Both the position numbers and the translations under genes were made by a program. DNA of 64,000 nucleotides from Oceanispirochaeta crateris (GTDB lineage Bacteria > Spirochaetota > Spirochaetia > DSM-2461). Every line of letters begins with the position of its first letter. Position 1 is the stretch's first letter. The stretch is from positions 682,001-746,000 of the forward strand of contig NZ_CP036150.1 in assembly GCF_008329965.1 (NCBI RefSeq), in the 5' to 3' direction. The notes under the pieces were generated by a model that ran no database searches, was not told where the DNA came from, and was given only the letters and a program-made list of their open reading frames with translations. Shown here piece by piece: positions 36,112 to 44,308 of the stretch.

Positions 36112-37176
36112 TCAGCCCTCTCCATGGTAAATACATACTCTGTTTCTTCCCTCTGCTTTGGCATTATAAAGGGCAATATCAGCTTTTTTTACGAGCTCTT
36201 CAGGATTTTTTTCTCCTTCGTATTCGGCTATGCTAATACTGACTGTCAATCTTAGACCACCTGGCCAATCCTCATACTCTTCTATTTTATTTCTCATCCT
36301 TTCGGCTACAATAAAAGCTTCTTTTAAACACAGATCATCCAGATAACAAATGAATTCTTCTCCCCCATATCGGGCAAAAATATCGGCTCCCCGTATCATT
36401 TCAGTGCAAATTCTGCTGAGTTGAATCAAGACCAAATCTCCAACATCATGGCCTTTGCTGTCGTTGACTTTCTTAAAAAAATCAAGATCCAGCATGAGAA
36501 GACAAATCGTTTTATCCCTGTGACGGGCCAGACTGAAAAAATGCCTGCTCAAGGTTTCGTTAAAATAGAGCCGGTTAGGGATGGCGGTGAGTGGATCATG
36601 ACGGGCTTCGTGGCTCGCCGTTTCTCTGGACTTTATAAGGCGCTTTTCAAGTTGTTTTGATTCTGTGGTATCCGTTATTGTAACTGAAATACCACGGATG
36701 CCCCTTAGGGGATACAGGTTTTGCATCACAAGTTGATAATAACGTTCCTGTTCCAGCTGGAGAGATGTGAGATCCAGTTTCATGTTTTGCTCCGGATTCA
36801 AGGCCGTAACCGTTTGAAGGCTTTGCTCCAGTTCCCAGTGGTTTTCCTTTTCAAAGAAATCAAAGAGTGAATCTTCCCAGAACACTCCTGTAATACACTC
36901 TTTAATGGCTCCTTTTGTATTGCAGATCAGGATGGTTTCATTGGAATTCTGAAGAAGCCTTTTAAAACGTTTCCGGCTTTCGAATTTGGTACTTAGAATC
37001 CAGAGGATGAGGACGGTTGTTGTGATAAACAATATAAATAAATATGCGACCAAATGATCTGAAGCAAGGGATTTATTTCTTAAAACTGATTGAGTTTCAT
37101 CACCATACAAGGCTGATCCTGATGCTAAAGAGATGAGAAATATAACAATCCTCCTGAACCGTGATTGATCCGGCAT
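36112..37176 (-). CDS. Membrane diguanylate cyclase
   Basis: A 354-residue protein with a signal-like first helix (10-24), a transmembrane helix (43-62), a PAS-like region (about 70-170) and a C-terminal GGDEF domain. The active site is GGEEF at 271-275. An inhibitory RxxD site is present 5 residues before it (RGAD 262-265), so the enzyme should make cyclic-di-GMP and be product-inhibited. GGAGG lies 4 nt before the ATG. It begins 19 nt after the nitrilase-fold gene on the same strand, at the downstream end of the Pel-like cluster, which suggests a dedicated signal source for exopolysaccharide control. Confidence 0.9.
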   Translation of the reverse strand: MPDQSRFRRIVIFLISLASGSALYGDETQSVLRNKSLASDHLVAYLFILFITTTVLILWILSTKFESRKRFKRLLQNSNETILICNTKGAIKECITGVFWEDSLFDFFEKENHWELEQSLQTVTALNPEQNMKLDLTSLQLEQERYYQLVMQNLYPLRGIRGISVTITDTTESKQLEKRLIKSRETASHEARHDPLTAIPNRLYFNETLSRHFFSLARHRDKTICLLMLDLDFFKKVNDSKGHDVGDLVLIQLSRICTEMIRGADIFARYGGEEFICYLDDLCLKEAFIVAERMRNKIEEYEDWPGGLRLTVSISIAEYEGEKNPEELVKKADIALYNAKAEGRNRVCIYHGEG

Positions 37177-37195
37177 TAGTCCTCCGGGTTCAGTT

Positions 37196-38161
37196 TCAGG
37201 GGAGCTTCGTTCTTAAAATTTCAAAGGAATCTGAGACATCACTGATATCCCTGTAACTGACCTTACCCTTATGATTATAAAGTATACTGGACTCACCTTC
37301 CCATAATAAATCAAGAAAATTACCTGTCAGGCAGGCGGTGATGCCGTAGGGGATGTCCGTATTTCCCAAGCGAGCGGGGAGGGCTCGGGTGAAGAGGCTT
37401 TTTTGATCCTCCGTGTAAGCCACTCCGTTTGCCTTGATATCTACCCATAGATCTCCTTCCGTATAGAGTGTTTCCCAGTCATTGAGAAAAGTATCCCTGC
37501 AGATGGTGAGTCTTATGAGGTGATTTTTGACGGTGAACCCAGGAGTTTTGAAAATATTTCCTGGTCTAAGATCCAGAATTTCTTCTTCAAACTCGGTGAG
37601 AAAATATTTGTCTTGTCTGTAAAAGACCTCTCCCTGAGGGTTGTAAACCACAGCCTGATTCACAAGGCCGCCCCGGGAGGCGCTGTAGTTTAACCTTGTG
37701 CCGCTGAGTATGTAGACTCCGTATCGTGAGGCTAAGTCACCCCATAGCTTGTTTAGAAACGCGTCGTTTCGTTCCGATTCTCTTAAAAACAAGTCATTGA
37801 GGCTGCTGATCTCGGGATGATCCTGTCTGATGGTAGCCCAAACCTCTTCAAAGGGTGAATCAGAATCCAGGTAGGAATCCCAGGGAATAAGAGATGAAAA
37901 AACACCTATGTATTCGGGAAATATGACAAGATCTGCAGAACCGCCGGACATCGCTTTTTCCATGGCCTCTTCCATGGCCATTCTGTAAGCCTCTTCGGAA
38001 TCGCTGATATGGTCGTTCATTTCAAATTGTACAATTACCGTATGCAGTTCTTCGAAAGGGGTCATAGCAGTTAGGGACATCATTGGAAAAATCAGAAGAA
38101 TAATCATATAAAAAAATACCTTCCCTCCGAGAAGGGAAGTTCCGCATGAGTTGTAATTCAT
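37196..38161 (-). CDS. Secreted nitrilase-superfamily carbon-nitrogen hydrolase
   Basis: A 321-residue protein with a hydrophobic leader (about 15-31) followed by a CN-hydrolase fold. The Glu-Lys-Cys triad is visible: E83 in FPEYIGVF, K185 in RQDKYFLTE and C221 in TICRDTF. Members cleave or form amide bonds. An exported single-domain member is unusual, and the eight-helix membrane part of Lnt is absent. The ATG at 38161 has GGGAG 4 nt upstream. However, a terminator-like hairpin (38112-38141) lies inside the first codons, and an in-frame ATG at 38107 directly after its U-run is an alternative start. It lies between the lipoprotein and the diguanylate cyclase of the Pel-like cluster. The substrate is unknown. 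Confidence 0.78.
   Translation of the reverse strand: MNYNSCGTSLLGGKVFFYMIILLIFPMMSLTAMTPFEELHTVIVQFEMNDHISDSEEAYRMAMEEAMEKAMSGGSADLVIFPEYIGVFSSLIPWDSYLDSDSPFEEVWATIRQDHPEISSLNDLFLRESERNDAFLNKLWGDLASRYGVYILSGTRLNYSASRGGLVNQAVVYNPQGEVFYRQDKYFLTEFEEEILDLRPGNIFKTPGFTVKNHLIRLTICRDTFLNDWETLYTEGDLWVDIKANGVAYTEDQKSLFTRALPARLGNTDIPYGITACLTGNFLDLLWEGESSILYNHKGKVSYRDISDVSDSFEILRTKLP
38112..38141 (-). terminator. Terminator-like hairpin after the lipoprotein gene
   Basis: On the minus strand CTTCCCT (38141-38135) pairs with AGGGAAG (38128-38122) over a 6-nt loop, followed by a U-tract interrupted near its start (38120-38112). It overlaps the 5' end of the nitrilase-fold frame if the upstream ATG is used. 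Confidence 0.55.
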
Positions 38162-38172
38162 ATATCTCCCGC

Positions 38173-39201
38173 TTAAAATGTATAATTCATCTCGTTATCG
38201 ATGGTAAAGGCTTGACCGAAGGAGGGGACAACATTGGTAGAAGACTTTACCGTTTTCTTTCCATTCTTTCCTATGGCATAGCGGATTACCGTCTCAGAAA
38301 GTGTTTCATCCTCTCCGCCGCTGAAGATCCAGTCCAAAAAATCAGAATACCAGTCATCATCGGCCCAAGTGGGAACTGATCTGGAGAGAGTATGCTCATA
38401 AGCCAGAGAGGATTTTGTATATTTGTCATTGCCCTCGTCTTTTTCGGTATAATATCTAACGCCGAAAATCTCTTTATTCTCATTGAGGAACCATCCAATT
38501 GGACTGATGATTTTCTGGTAGTAATAAACCTTGCTGCTGAAACTTACCTCGCCCGAGGCGGATGGTGATGTTGGAACCCAGTCGGGATCGGAGGGTATTA
38601 CCATATCCCCATCTAAGGGAAACTGGGCATAATATCCGGCATAGGGATCGTTTGTGTCATAGGCAATCCATTCTTTTCGGACGCTTCCATCCTGAAAGAC
38701 CACTTCCATGGTTTCTCTGGCCAGGGGGTTTGTAACCCAGGCATCTCCATCTTCTTCAACCACAGAACCATCCTTCCATAGACCGCTGAGCCATATATCC
38801 TGTAGATAATAGACCTCCAGATAGTAATCTATGAGATCGCTCTTATTAGGGTACTCTGTGCGGGATGACACCTTATAGACTTTATTTTCTGTGAGGTCAG
38901 GATCTGCATCCGTGACAGTGATGTATGTCTTTTGGCCCTGTTCTGGGTAGTTGTTGACCTTAATTCCATCGCTGCCCAAAGCTATGACTTGATCATAAGT
39001 ATATCCATCGTACTTATCCCACCAGGTCGGGGCGCTTGCCCGGCTGCTGCCCTCATCTGCCAGAGCCGTTTCTTCACCGGCCATCATATAGTATCCGGCG
39101 AGAAGGTAATCGGTTCCGACAACGGCTTCATCAGACCCGGAATTACATCCTGAAAGGATCAGGCCCGCAATCATCAGCAGGAACGTACTCATTTTTTTCA
39201 T
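38173..39201 (-). CDS. Unknown lipoprotein in Pel-like cluster
   Basis: A 342-residue exported protein with a clear lipobox (LILSGC, Cys19), followed by a Ser/Gly/Asp-rich linker. The mature part is rich in Tyr, Trp and acidic residues and looks mainly beta-structured; I recognise no domain. GGAGG lies 6 nt before the ATG. It follows the pelG-like gene after a 121-nt gap that has no obvious strong promoter. Position and anchoring suggest an outer- or inner-membrane accessory to polysaccharide export, perhaps filling the place of PelC, but there is no sequence evidence for that. Confidence 0.7.
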   Translation of the reverse strand: MKKMSTFLLMIAGLILSGCNSGSDEAVVGTDYLLAGYYMMAGEETALADEGSSRASAPTWWDKYDGYTYDQVIALGSDGIKVNNYPEQGQKTYITVTDADPDLTENKVYKVSSRTEYPNKSDLIDYYLEVYYLQDIWLSGLWKDGSVVEEDGDAWVTNPLARETMEVVFQDGSVRKEWIAYDTNDPYAGYYAQFPLDGDMVIPSDPDWVPTSPSASGEVSFSSKVYYYQKIISPIGWFLNENKEIFGVRYYTEKDEGNDKYTKSSLAYEHTLSRSVPTWADDDWYSDFLDWIFSGGEDETLSETVIRYAIGKNGKKTVKSSTNVVPSFGQAFTIDNEMNYTF

Positions 39202-39322
39202 TCAACACCTCCGTGTTTCTCAGTTCTATAACCAAATTAACAAATTTCAATATTTCATAAATAAATTCAAAATCAGATTAAAATATACATCCCGCTGGAT
39301 TGAAAAGCAAAAGGAGACTTCC

Positions 39323-40735
39323 TTAACGCGGTAATTTCAGTTTTTCAAGGTTGTGTTCCCGAATATCCCGCAGCTGCCCCTTGGTTATGGCTGTGAACAT
39401 GATTCTGTCCAGGTTTTTCAGGGAATAATGAAGAAAAGCGCCGGCGCAGATTGTTCCTGCAAAGACTCCCAGCAGAGAGGACATTCCCGGGGTGATCAAA
39501 TTTCCCTCCTTTCCAATCCAGGCCAGGGCGCTGTTGCAGGAAAAAAACAGAGCCGTGCTGATCAGGACATATTTGTACTGTTCAATATAAAAAAGGAAGT
39601 TGATCATGCAGATAAAGAGGCCAAGCATTAAAATCCCCAGGGCTGTGGGTATGATGATCCTCATTTGAAGGCTCAACTGAGGGTGATTGACAGAGATGAC
39701 TAAGAACAAGAGGGTGAAAACAGCCTGAAAGCCAAACTGCTCCCTTAAAATATGTTTGTTCGTACTGACCAGGACAGAGCGAAAGGCCTGAATCTCATGA
39801 TAGGGTTTTCTGGACAGGCTATTCAGGAATTTTTTAAGGGTCATATAAAATTCTGTTTCGGAATAAATAACAAAAAAAACGAGACCTGGGATCATCATGA
39901 GGTTGGTTAGGTAGACAATTATGTCATAACTTGGATAGAGTCTCATGATCGAATTGCCAATCACATCGCCCTTGGCAAACCAGTAGATCATCTTGTCAAT
40001 CCAAAGAGCTCCATAATACAAGAATCCAGTGGCAAACAAATATTTATAACGCTTCATATAACGGTAGAATTCACCTTTCACAGTGACTTTTTCCCAACCC
40101 ATATCCTGTTTTAGGTAGATGAAGACAATGGTAAAAAGGATGACCTGTCCTAGGGCATAAGCCAGAAGGAGAGCTTCACTCCCAATGAGTTCCATTGCAG
40201 CTTTCATTAGGAGAAGAGAGCCGGACATCCCCAATATAAAACCAAATAGGAGCTGATTAAACCGCTTCATTGCTGAAGCTGTGAGCATCAGTATCCATAT
40301 ATGGTTGATGACCACAAAGAGGAGGATGAATCCCGCCTGGTGCAGCTTGGAGACCCCGGATAAAAAGAGTACTGACAGAAAAAAGGCTAGGGGAATCAGG
40401 AACAGATTCGATTTGACCATATAGTTGAGGGTATAAGCAAAGGCTTTTCCAGGTTCATTTCTGTACAGGTAGTCTGAAAGTATACGGGTGAAGATATAAT
40501 GAAATCCTCCGTTTAATATGAGGGAGAGAGAGTAGGTGTAGACCGTTGAGGCAACAAACAGCTCTCTGAATTCCAGGGGAATCCCCATCACAGGCTGTTG
40601 AAACAGCAAAATTGTCAGGATGGAGATAAGCCAGGGACCGGCGACGATCATGATACCCGACAAGGAGGCCTGAAACACTCCTCTTGCATTTCCCAGGGAG
40701 GCGACCTTCCTCAGTTCAAATCCTATGCCGGCCAT
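39323..40735 (-). CDS. pelG: PelG-like exopolysaccharide membrane transporter
   Basis: A 470-residue protein with about 12 membrane helices. The N-terminus MAGIGFELRKV is the hallmark of PelG, a MOP/Wzx-fold protein thought to move the Pel chain across the inner membrane with PelD-PelF. AAGGAT lies 4 nt before the ATG, and the gene begins 1 nt after the pelF-like stop. The C-terminal 25 residues are cytoplasmic and charged. Confidence 0.9.
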   Translation of the reverse strand: MAGIGFELRKVASLGNARGVFQASLSGIMIVAGPWLISILTILLFQQPVMGIPLEFRELFVASTVYTYSLSLILNGGFHYIFTRILSDYLYRNEPGKAFAYTLNYMVKSNLFLIPLAFFLSVLFLSGVSKLHQAGFILLFVVINHIWILMLTASAMKRFNQLLFGFILGMSGSLLLMKAAMELIGSEALLLAYALGQVILFTIVFIYLKQDMGWEKVTVKGEFYRYMKRYKYLFATGFLYYGALWIDKMIYWFAKGDVIGNSIMRLYPSYDIIVYLTNLMMIPGLVFFVIYSETEFYMTLKKFLNSLSRKPYHEIQAFRSVLVSTNKHILREQFGFQAVFTLLFLVISVNHPQLSLQMRIIIPTALGILMLGLFICMINFLFYIEQYKYVLISTALFFSCNSALAWIGKEGNLITPGMSSLLGVFAGTICAGAFLHYSLKNLDRIMFTAITKGQLRDIREHNLEKLKLPR

Positions 40736-40736
40736 C

Positions 40737-42146
40737 TTATCCTTTTAACTCCCTTACAGCCAGTTCTTTATACATCTCTTTATACCGGCGGTGCAGGTCT
40801 TTTTTATCATAAAAATTGAGAACCTTCTGATAATTTTTAACCCTTAGTTTTTCAACCTCATCCGGATTGTTGTAGAGGTAGATGATCCCATCGGCGAGCT
40901 TGCTACTATCCTTGGAGGGAGCCAGAAAGCGTTCATCAAAGTTTAAAAGCTCAGGGACATTTCCGACAATGGTGGAGACGGCGGGCACACCGGCACAGTA
41001 TCCTTCTAAAAAGACAAGAGGCTGAGCTTCTCTTACACTGGTCAAAAGAAGAACATTCAGGAATTTATAGTACTCTCTCACATCCTGTCGTCCTGTGAAT
41101 TGGAAGACATCACCAAGTTTCAGATTTTCTACAAGCAGTTTACAGTCGTCATAATATCCCTCGTCTTCATCGCTGGGACCAATGCAGTAAAATCGGGCTT
41201 CGGGAATTCTGTCTGCCACTATCTTACAAGTAGAAATAAATGTCTTAATATCCTTGATGGGAACAACCCGGCCGACGAGACCCACATGAAATCCGGGCCT
41301 TTCCTCCCGTTTGATTGTAAACCGTTCAACATCGATGCCATTGGGGATGACTTCAGTGCGGTCTTCGGGGGCACCCAGTTCCAGTTGTTTTTGTCTATTT
41401 TCTTCAAATAAAGCCGTTATATGGTCTGCCTGACTGTAACAAATTTTACTAATTTTATTATAAATCTTAGTCCACATATCCCTCTGATAGCCTCTGACAA
41501 TTGCAGTTTTCCGTATTTCCATTTCCCGTTCTTTATGGTAAAGACCATGTTCTGTCAAAAGGAAGGGTTTGTTATGCCTGTACCTAGCTGCCAGAGCTGC
41601 CAGTCCCGCAAAACCAGTGGATACAGCATGATAAATGTCTGCCTCGGGGGCCTCTGCACCCAGAATGCTAAAGAGCATGTCATGAGAGGATTTCCAGGCC
41701 CAATAATAATCAGAGAAGGGATAGAGGGGGTTATTTTTTGTATTTCCCCTGGTAATCATATTCCAACCGATTCTGGATTTGACGGCCAGGTGGTATAGAA
41801 AGGTATTTTCAGGAATCATGCCGATCATTGTCTTTATTTCCGTTTCTGAACCCGATTCCATGCGCTGGTGAAATTGCCATATTTCTTTCATGAGTTTGAC
41901 TTTTCTCTTTGGCGATTTCAAAACCGTTCCCGGTGGGGCTCCTATCAGGATGTCCCTGTTTTCTATCACATTGGCGGGCAGATCATATCGCAGGGGCTGA
42001 TTTGCTTCGGGAGAAATAGTAAAGAGTTTAAAATCTATATCGGAAAGATTGACAATAAGATCATGTACCCAGGCCGACACCCCGCCCGTAATATAAGGGT
42101 AGGATCCCTCTAGAATGATGCAGACACAAAGACGTTTTTCACTCAT
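40737..42146 (-). CDS. pelF: PelF-like GT4 glycosyltransferase
   Basis: A 469-residue retaining glycosyltransferase. RLCVCIILEGSYPYITGGVSAW at the N-terminus and the EX7E motif (E373 to E381 in REAQPLVFLEGY) identify the PelF branch of GT4, which polymerises the chain from UDP-sugar in the cytoplasm. I place the start at ATG 42144-42146, with GGAGGGG 5 nt upstream, overlapping the upstream stop (ATGAGTGA). A frame extended by 20 residues to 42206 lies wholly inside the upstream gene and has no ribosome site. Confidence 0.92.
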   Translation of the reverse strand: MSEKRLCVCIILEGSYPYITGGVSAWVHDLIVNLSDIDFKLFTISPEANQPLRYDLPANVIENRDILIGAPPGTVLKSPKRKVKLMKEIWQFHQRMESGSETEIKTMIGMIPENTFLYHLAVKSRIGWNMITRGNTKNNPLYPFSDYYWAWKSSHDMLFSILGAEAPEADIYHAVSTGFAGLAALAARYRHNKPFLLTEHGLYHKEREMEIRKTAIVRGYQRDMWTKIYNKISKICYSQADHITALFEENRQKQLELGAPEDRTEVIPNGIDVERFTIKREERPGFHVGLVGRVVPIKDIKTFISTCKIVADRIPEARFYCIGPSDEDEGYYDDCKLLVENLKLGDVFQFTGRQDVREYYKFLNVLLLTSVREAQPLVFLEGYCAGVPAVSTIVGNVPELLNFDERFLAPSKDSSKLADGIIYLYNNPDEVEKLRVKNYQKVLNFYDKKDLHRRYKEMYKELAVRELKG

Positions 42147-42873
42147 GAGAACCCCTCCAGAAAGAGATAATCTTTCCCTCTTCGGCCGATCTTTCTGGAT
42201 CTTCACATATGTTCTCCAGTATTTGACGGACCTTTTTCATCTCTTTTTTCTGAAAGGCTATTTCAAGCTTTAAGAGTCTGCTCTCTTTATGATCGGGTAA
42301 AATCTGTTCTGCCTGATCATAGAGCTTGAGGTGCATGAGAATCCGGATGAGGAGGAGCCTGTTGTTATCAGTCGCGATGTCTTCATTTTCAAGACCTCCC
42401 AGCATCAAATAGGCTTCTTTCATATAAAAATTGCTGAGAGTGCTTTCATCTTTGTTCAAGATAGCCAGCTGATAATAGACTTCGGCTGCATCGGCACGAT
42501 CCTTGGTCTCGTTGTCCTCTTTTATTCTTTCTTTCAGCTGGGTCAAACGGTTGTTGTACTCTTTTTCAAGAGCATTGAGACTCTCCGCAGCAAAAAGAGC
42601 CACTTCCTTGTCTTCGTCCCGGGCAATTTCGCTGAGTACTGTTTTGAGGATCAGGTTTGTTTCCAGGTCTCTGTTCTTCTTTGACAGGAGCCATTCAATC
42701 TCATCCAGGCTATAGGGCTTTTTCAGGATGGGATTCAGAGCTGTTGATTTGTAGATGAAGGCCTCAATGGGCAGAATCTTATCAATCGTGGCCTGAAGGG
42801 CTGCACTGGGTGTCTTGGGAATATAAAGAGCCCTGAGTTTGTGTATATAGGAGTAAGAATCTTTCCTAATCAA
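42139..42873 (-). CDS. PelE-like helical/TPR-type protein
   Basis: A 244-residue, mostly helical protein with a long charged central helix (about 90-130) and TPR-like repeats near the C-terminus (YQLAILNKDES; LIRILMHLKLYDQAEQIL; LEIAFQKKEMKKVRQIL). I name it PelE-like from its place between the PelD- and PelF-like genes and its repeats. No strong sequence motif defines PelE, and unlike Pseudomonas PelE it lacks N-terminal membrane helices. Overlaps of 4 nt with pelD-like and 8 nt with pelF-like genes make co-translation near certain. Confidence 0.6.
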   Translation of the reverse strand: MIRKDSYSYIHKLRALYIPKTPSAALQATIDKILPIEAFIYKSTALNPILKKPYSLDEIEWLLSKKNRDLETNLILKTVLSEIARDEDKEVALFAAESLNALEKEYNNRLTQLKERIKEDNETKDRADAAEVYYQLAILNKDESTLSNFYMKEAYLMLGGLENEDIATDNNRLLLIRILMHLKLYDQAEQILPDHKESRLLKLEIAFQKKEMKKVRQILENICEDPERSAEEGKIISFWRGSHE

Positions 42874-44261
42874 ATTTTTTGAATCTCCAGAAGGTATTCC
42901 GCTCTTTTTATCAAGTCATCTGGGTCTACTTTTTCATTGGTTCCATTGGAAGAATATCCCAGACTGACATCGAGTGAAATGGTCTGTCCTTCCAAAATCC
43001 ATTTTTTACTGTTGATATATTCCAGTGACTGCAGGCAAAAAAGGGAGCAGCCGTCATAGTCCAGATGGGGGATGTACATCGCCATCATCGAATCTTGACG
43101 GTAATGAAATATTTCAGAACTGTTGCTATTGTGATCGGATAATTCTTTCAGCAGTTCTGCCTGCAGATTCAGAATTTTTTCATAGCCGTAATGCTGGGAC
43201 AGTTCAGAAAATTCCAGAAAGTCAAAGATGATGAGACTGGAGGTGTTGAATGTTCCTGAATCATCATATCGGTTCTTATCCAGTATCCTGTAGAGTTGAG
43301 TGAACTGGGGCAACCCTGTTGTTTCATTCTGTTCATCACCGGAGAGGAGGTTTTCAAAATCCAAAGCTTTTTTCAGAGCTGGTTGACCCAGGCTAATGAT
43401 GATTTGAATCAGATTCTCTGTGTATTCGCTGTATTTAATAAAAGGCAGGGATTCTATATTGATGACGCCCCAAATCTTATTATCTAAAACCACAGGACAG
43501 CAGATGATGGAATTCTCTGTATTGAGTTTACTCAAATTGTCATAATCCAGGGTCATCCTCATTGAGAAAAGCTGATTATTACGAAATACCCACCCTTCAA
43601 TGGTATCCTGAAGATCTAGAACATCCCGGACCTTTTCGGTTTGTTTCTCACCTTTTCTCATCTTGAGTTTTAGTTTGTTAGATGAGGGATCAAAGACCCA
43701 AATAGAAATATTCTCCGCACTGGTAAAATGAATCAGTGTGTCCAGAAGTTTTGAAATGCTTATATTGGTATCCAGGCAGTCAATCTCATTGATCCTTTCA
43801 AATAAAAGGTTTAAAGAATCTTTCTGCCGGGTGACGCGTTCTTCCAGTTCATTGATTATATTCTGCTGGGCCTTGGAGATCATACTCAAGCGAGTTTTTT
43901 TATCAGAGGCCTTTCGATAGCGGATCATAATTTTATTCTTATGATTTTCTCTAAAAGCCCTCAGAGCTCCACCAAGATAGATGAATAGAGCGCCTAAGCT
44001 CACCACATTGAACAGAGACTTTATATCAGGGGCGAAATTGAAAAAATAATACCTTCCAGTCGTATAAATCAGGGCAGAGACTGTTAAGCTGACAAAGCCG
44101 GCAAATCGTCCATGCCAGAAAGAAAGAAAGAGAGAGAGGGTTAATATAAGCATTAAACCGGATGATATTTCAAAATCAAGTATAGGCAAAACTGACAAAC
44201 ATCCGATAATGCTTGCAATAAGCAGGGTTTCCGGCAGGAAATTTCTATTTTTTTGGTGCAT
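42870..44261 (-). CDS. PelD-like membrane receptor, four helices + GAF + degenerate GGDEF
   Basis: 463 residues with the PelD layout: four membrane helices in residues 10-100, a coiled-coil (about 125-160), a GAF domain (about 165-305) and a C-terminal GGDEF fold (about 315-463). The GGDEF motif is destroyed (QDSMM at 389-393). PelD of Pseudomonas binds cyclic-di-GMP through an RxxD site before this motif; here the equivalent residues read NSSE (380-383). Ligand binding may therefore be lost or changed. No ribosome site precedes the ATG; a TATAAT lies 12 nt upstream, within the shared divergent promoter region. Confidence 0.82.
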   Translation of the reverse strand: MHQKNRNFLPETLLIASIIGCLSVLPILDFEISSGLMLILTLSLFLSFWHGRFAGFVSLTVSALIYTTGRYYFFNFAPDIKSLFNVVSLGALFIYLGGALRAFRENHKNKIMIRYRKASDKKTRLSMISKAQQNIINELEERVTRQKDSLNLLFERINEIDCLDTNISISKLLDTLIHFTSAENISIWVFDPSSNKLKLKMRKGEKQTEKVRDVLDLQDTIEGWVFRNNQLFSMRMTLDYDNLSKLNTENSIICCPVVLDNKIWGVINIESLPFIKYSEYTENLIQIIISLGQPALKKALDFENLLSGDEQNETTGLPQFTQLYRILDKNRYDDSGTFNTSSLIIFDFLEFSELSQHYGYEKILNLQAELLKELSDHNSNSSEIFHYRQDSMMAMYIPHLDYDGCSLFCLQSLEYINSKKWILEGQTISLDVSLGYSSNGTNEKVDPDDLIKRAEYLLEIQKI

Positions 44262-44284
44262 ATTGGTAAATACATTATACTGTA
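44253..44284. promoter_or_regulatory. Overlapping divergent promoters of pelD-like and pelB-like genes
   Basis: The plus-strand -10 TATACT (44276-44281), with TTGGTG 17 nt upstream, overlaps a minus-strand -10 TATAAT (44279-44274). Both lie within TACATTATACTGTA (44271-44284), whose ends form a TACA/TGTA dyad. One polymerase or one bound regulator would exclude the other direction. Confidence 0.5.
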
Positions 44285-44308
44285 ATTTATTCAGGAGATA
44301 TAGATATT

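Noticed and set aside
38173-39201. Assignment of the lipoprotein as PelC
   Set aside because: Beyond the lipobox and Trp/Tyr content there is no PelC-like motif, and it is about twice the usual PelC length; left as unknown.
42147-42206. 20-residue N-terminal extension of the PelF-like protein
   Set aside because: It lies entirely within the upstream gene, has no ribosome site, and the inner ATG has GGAGGGG at ideal distance.
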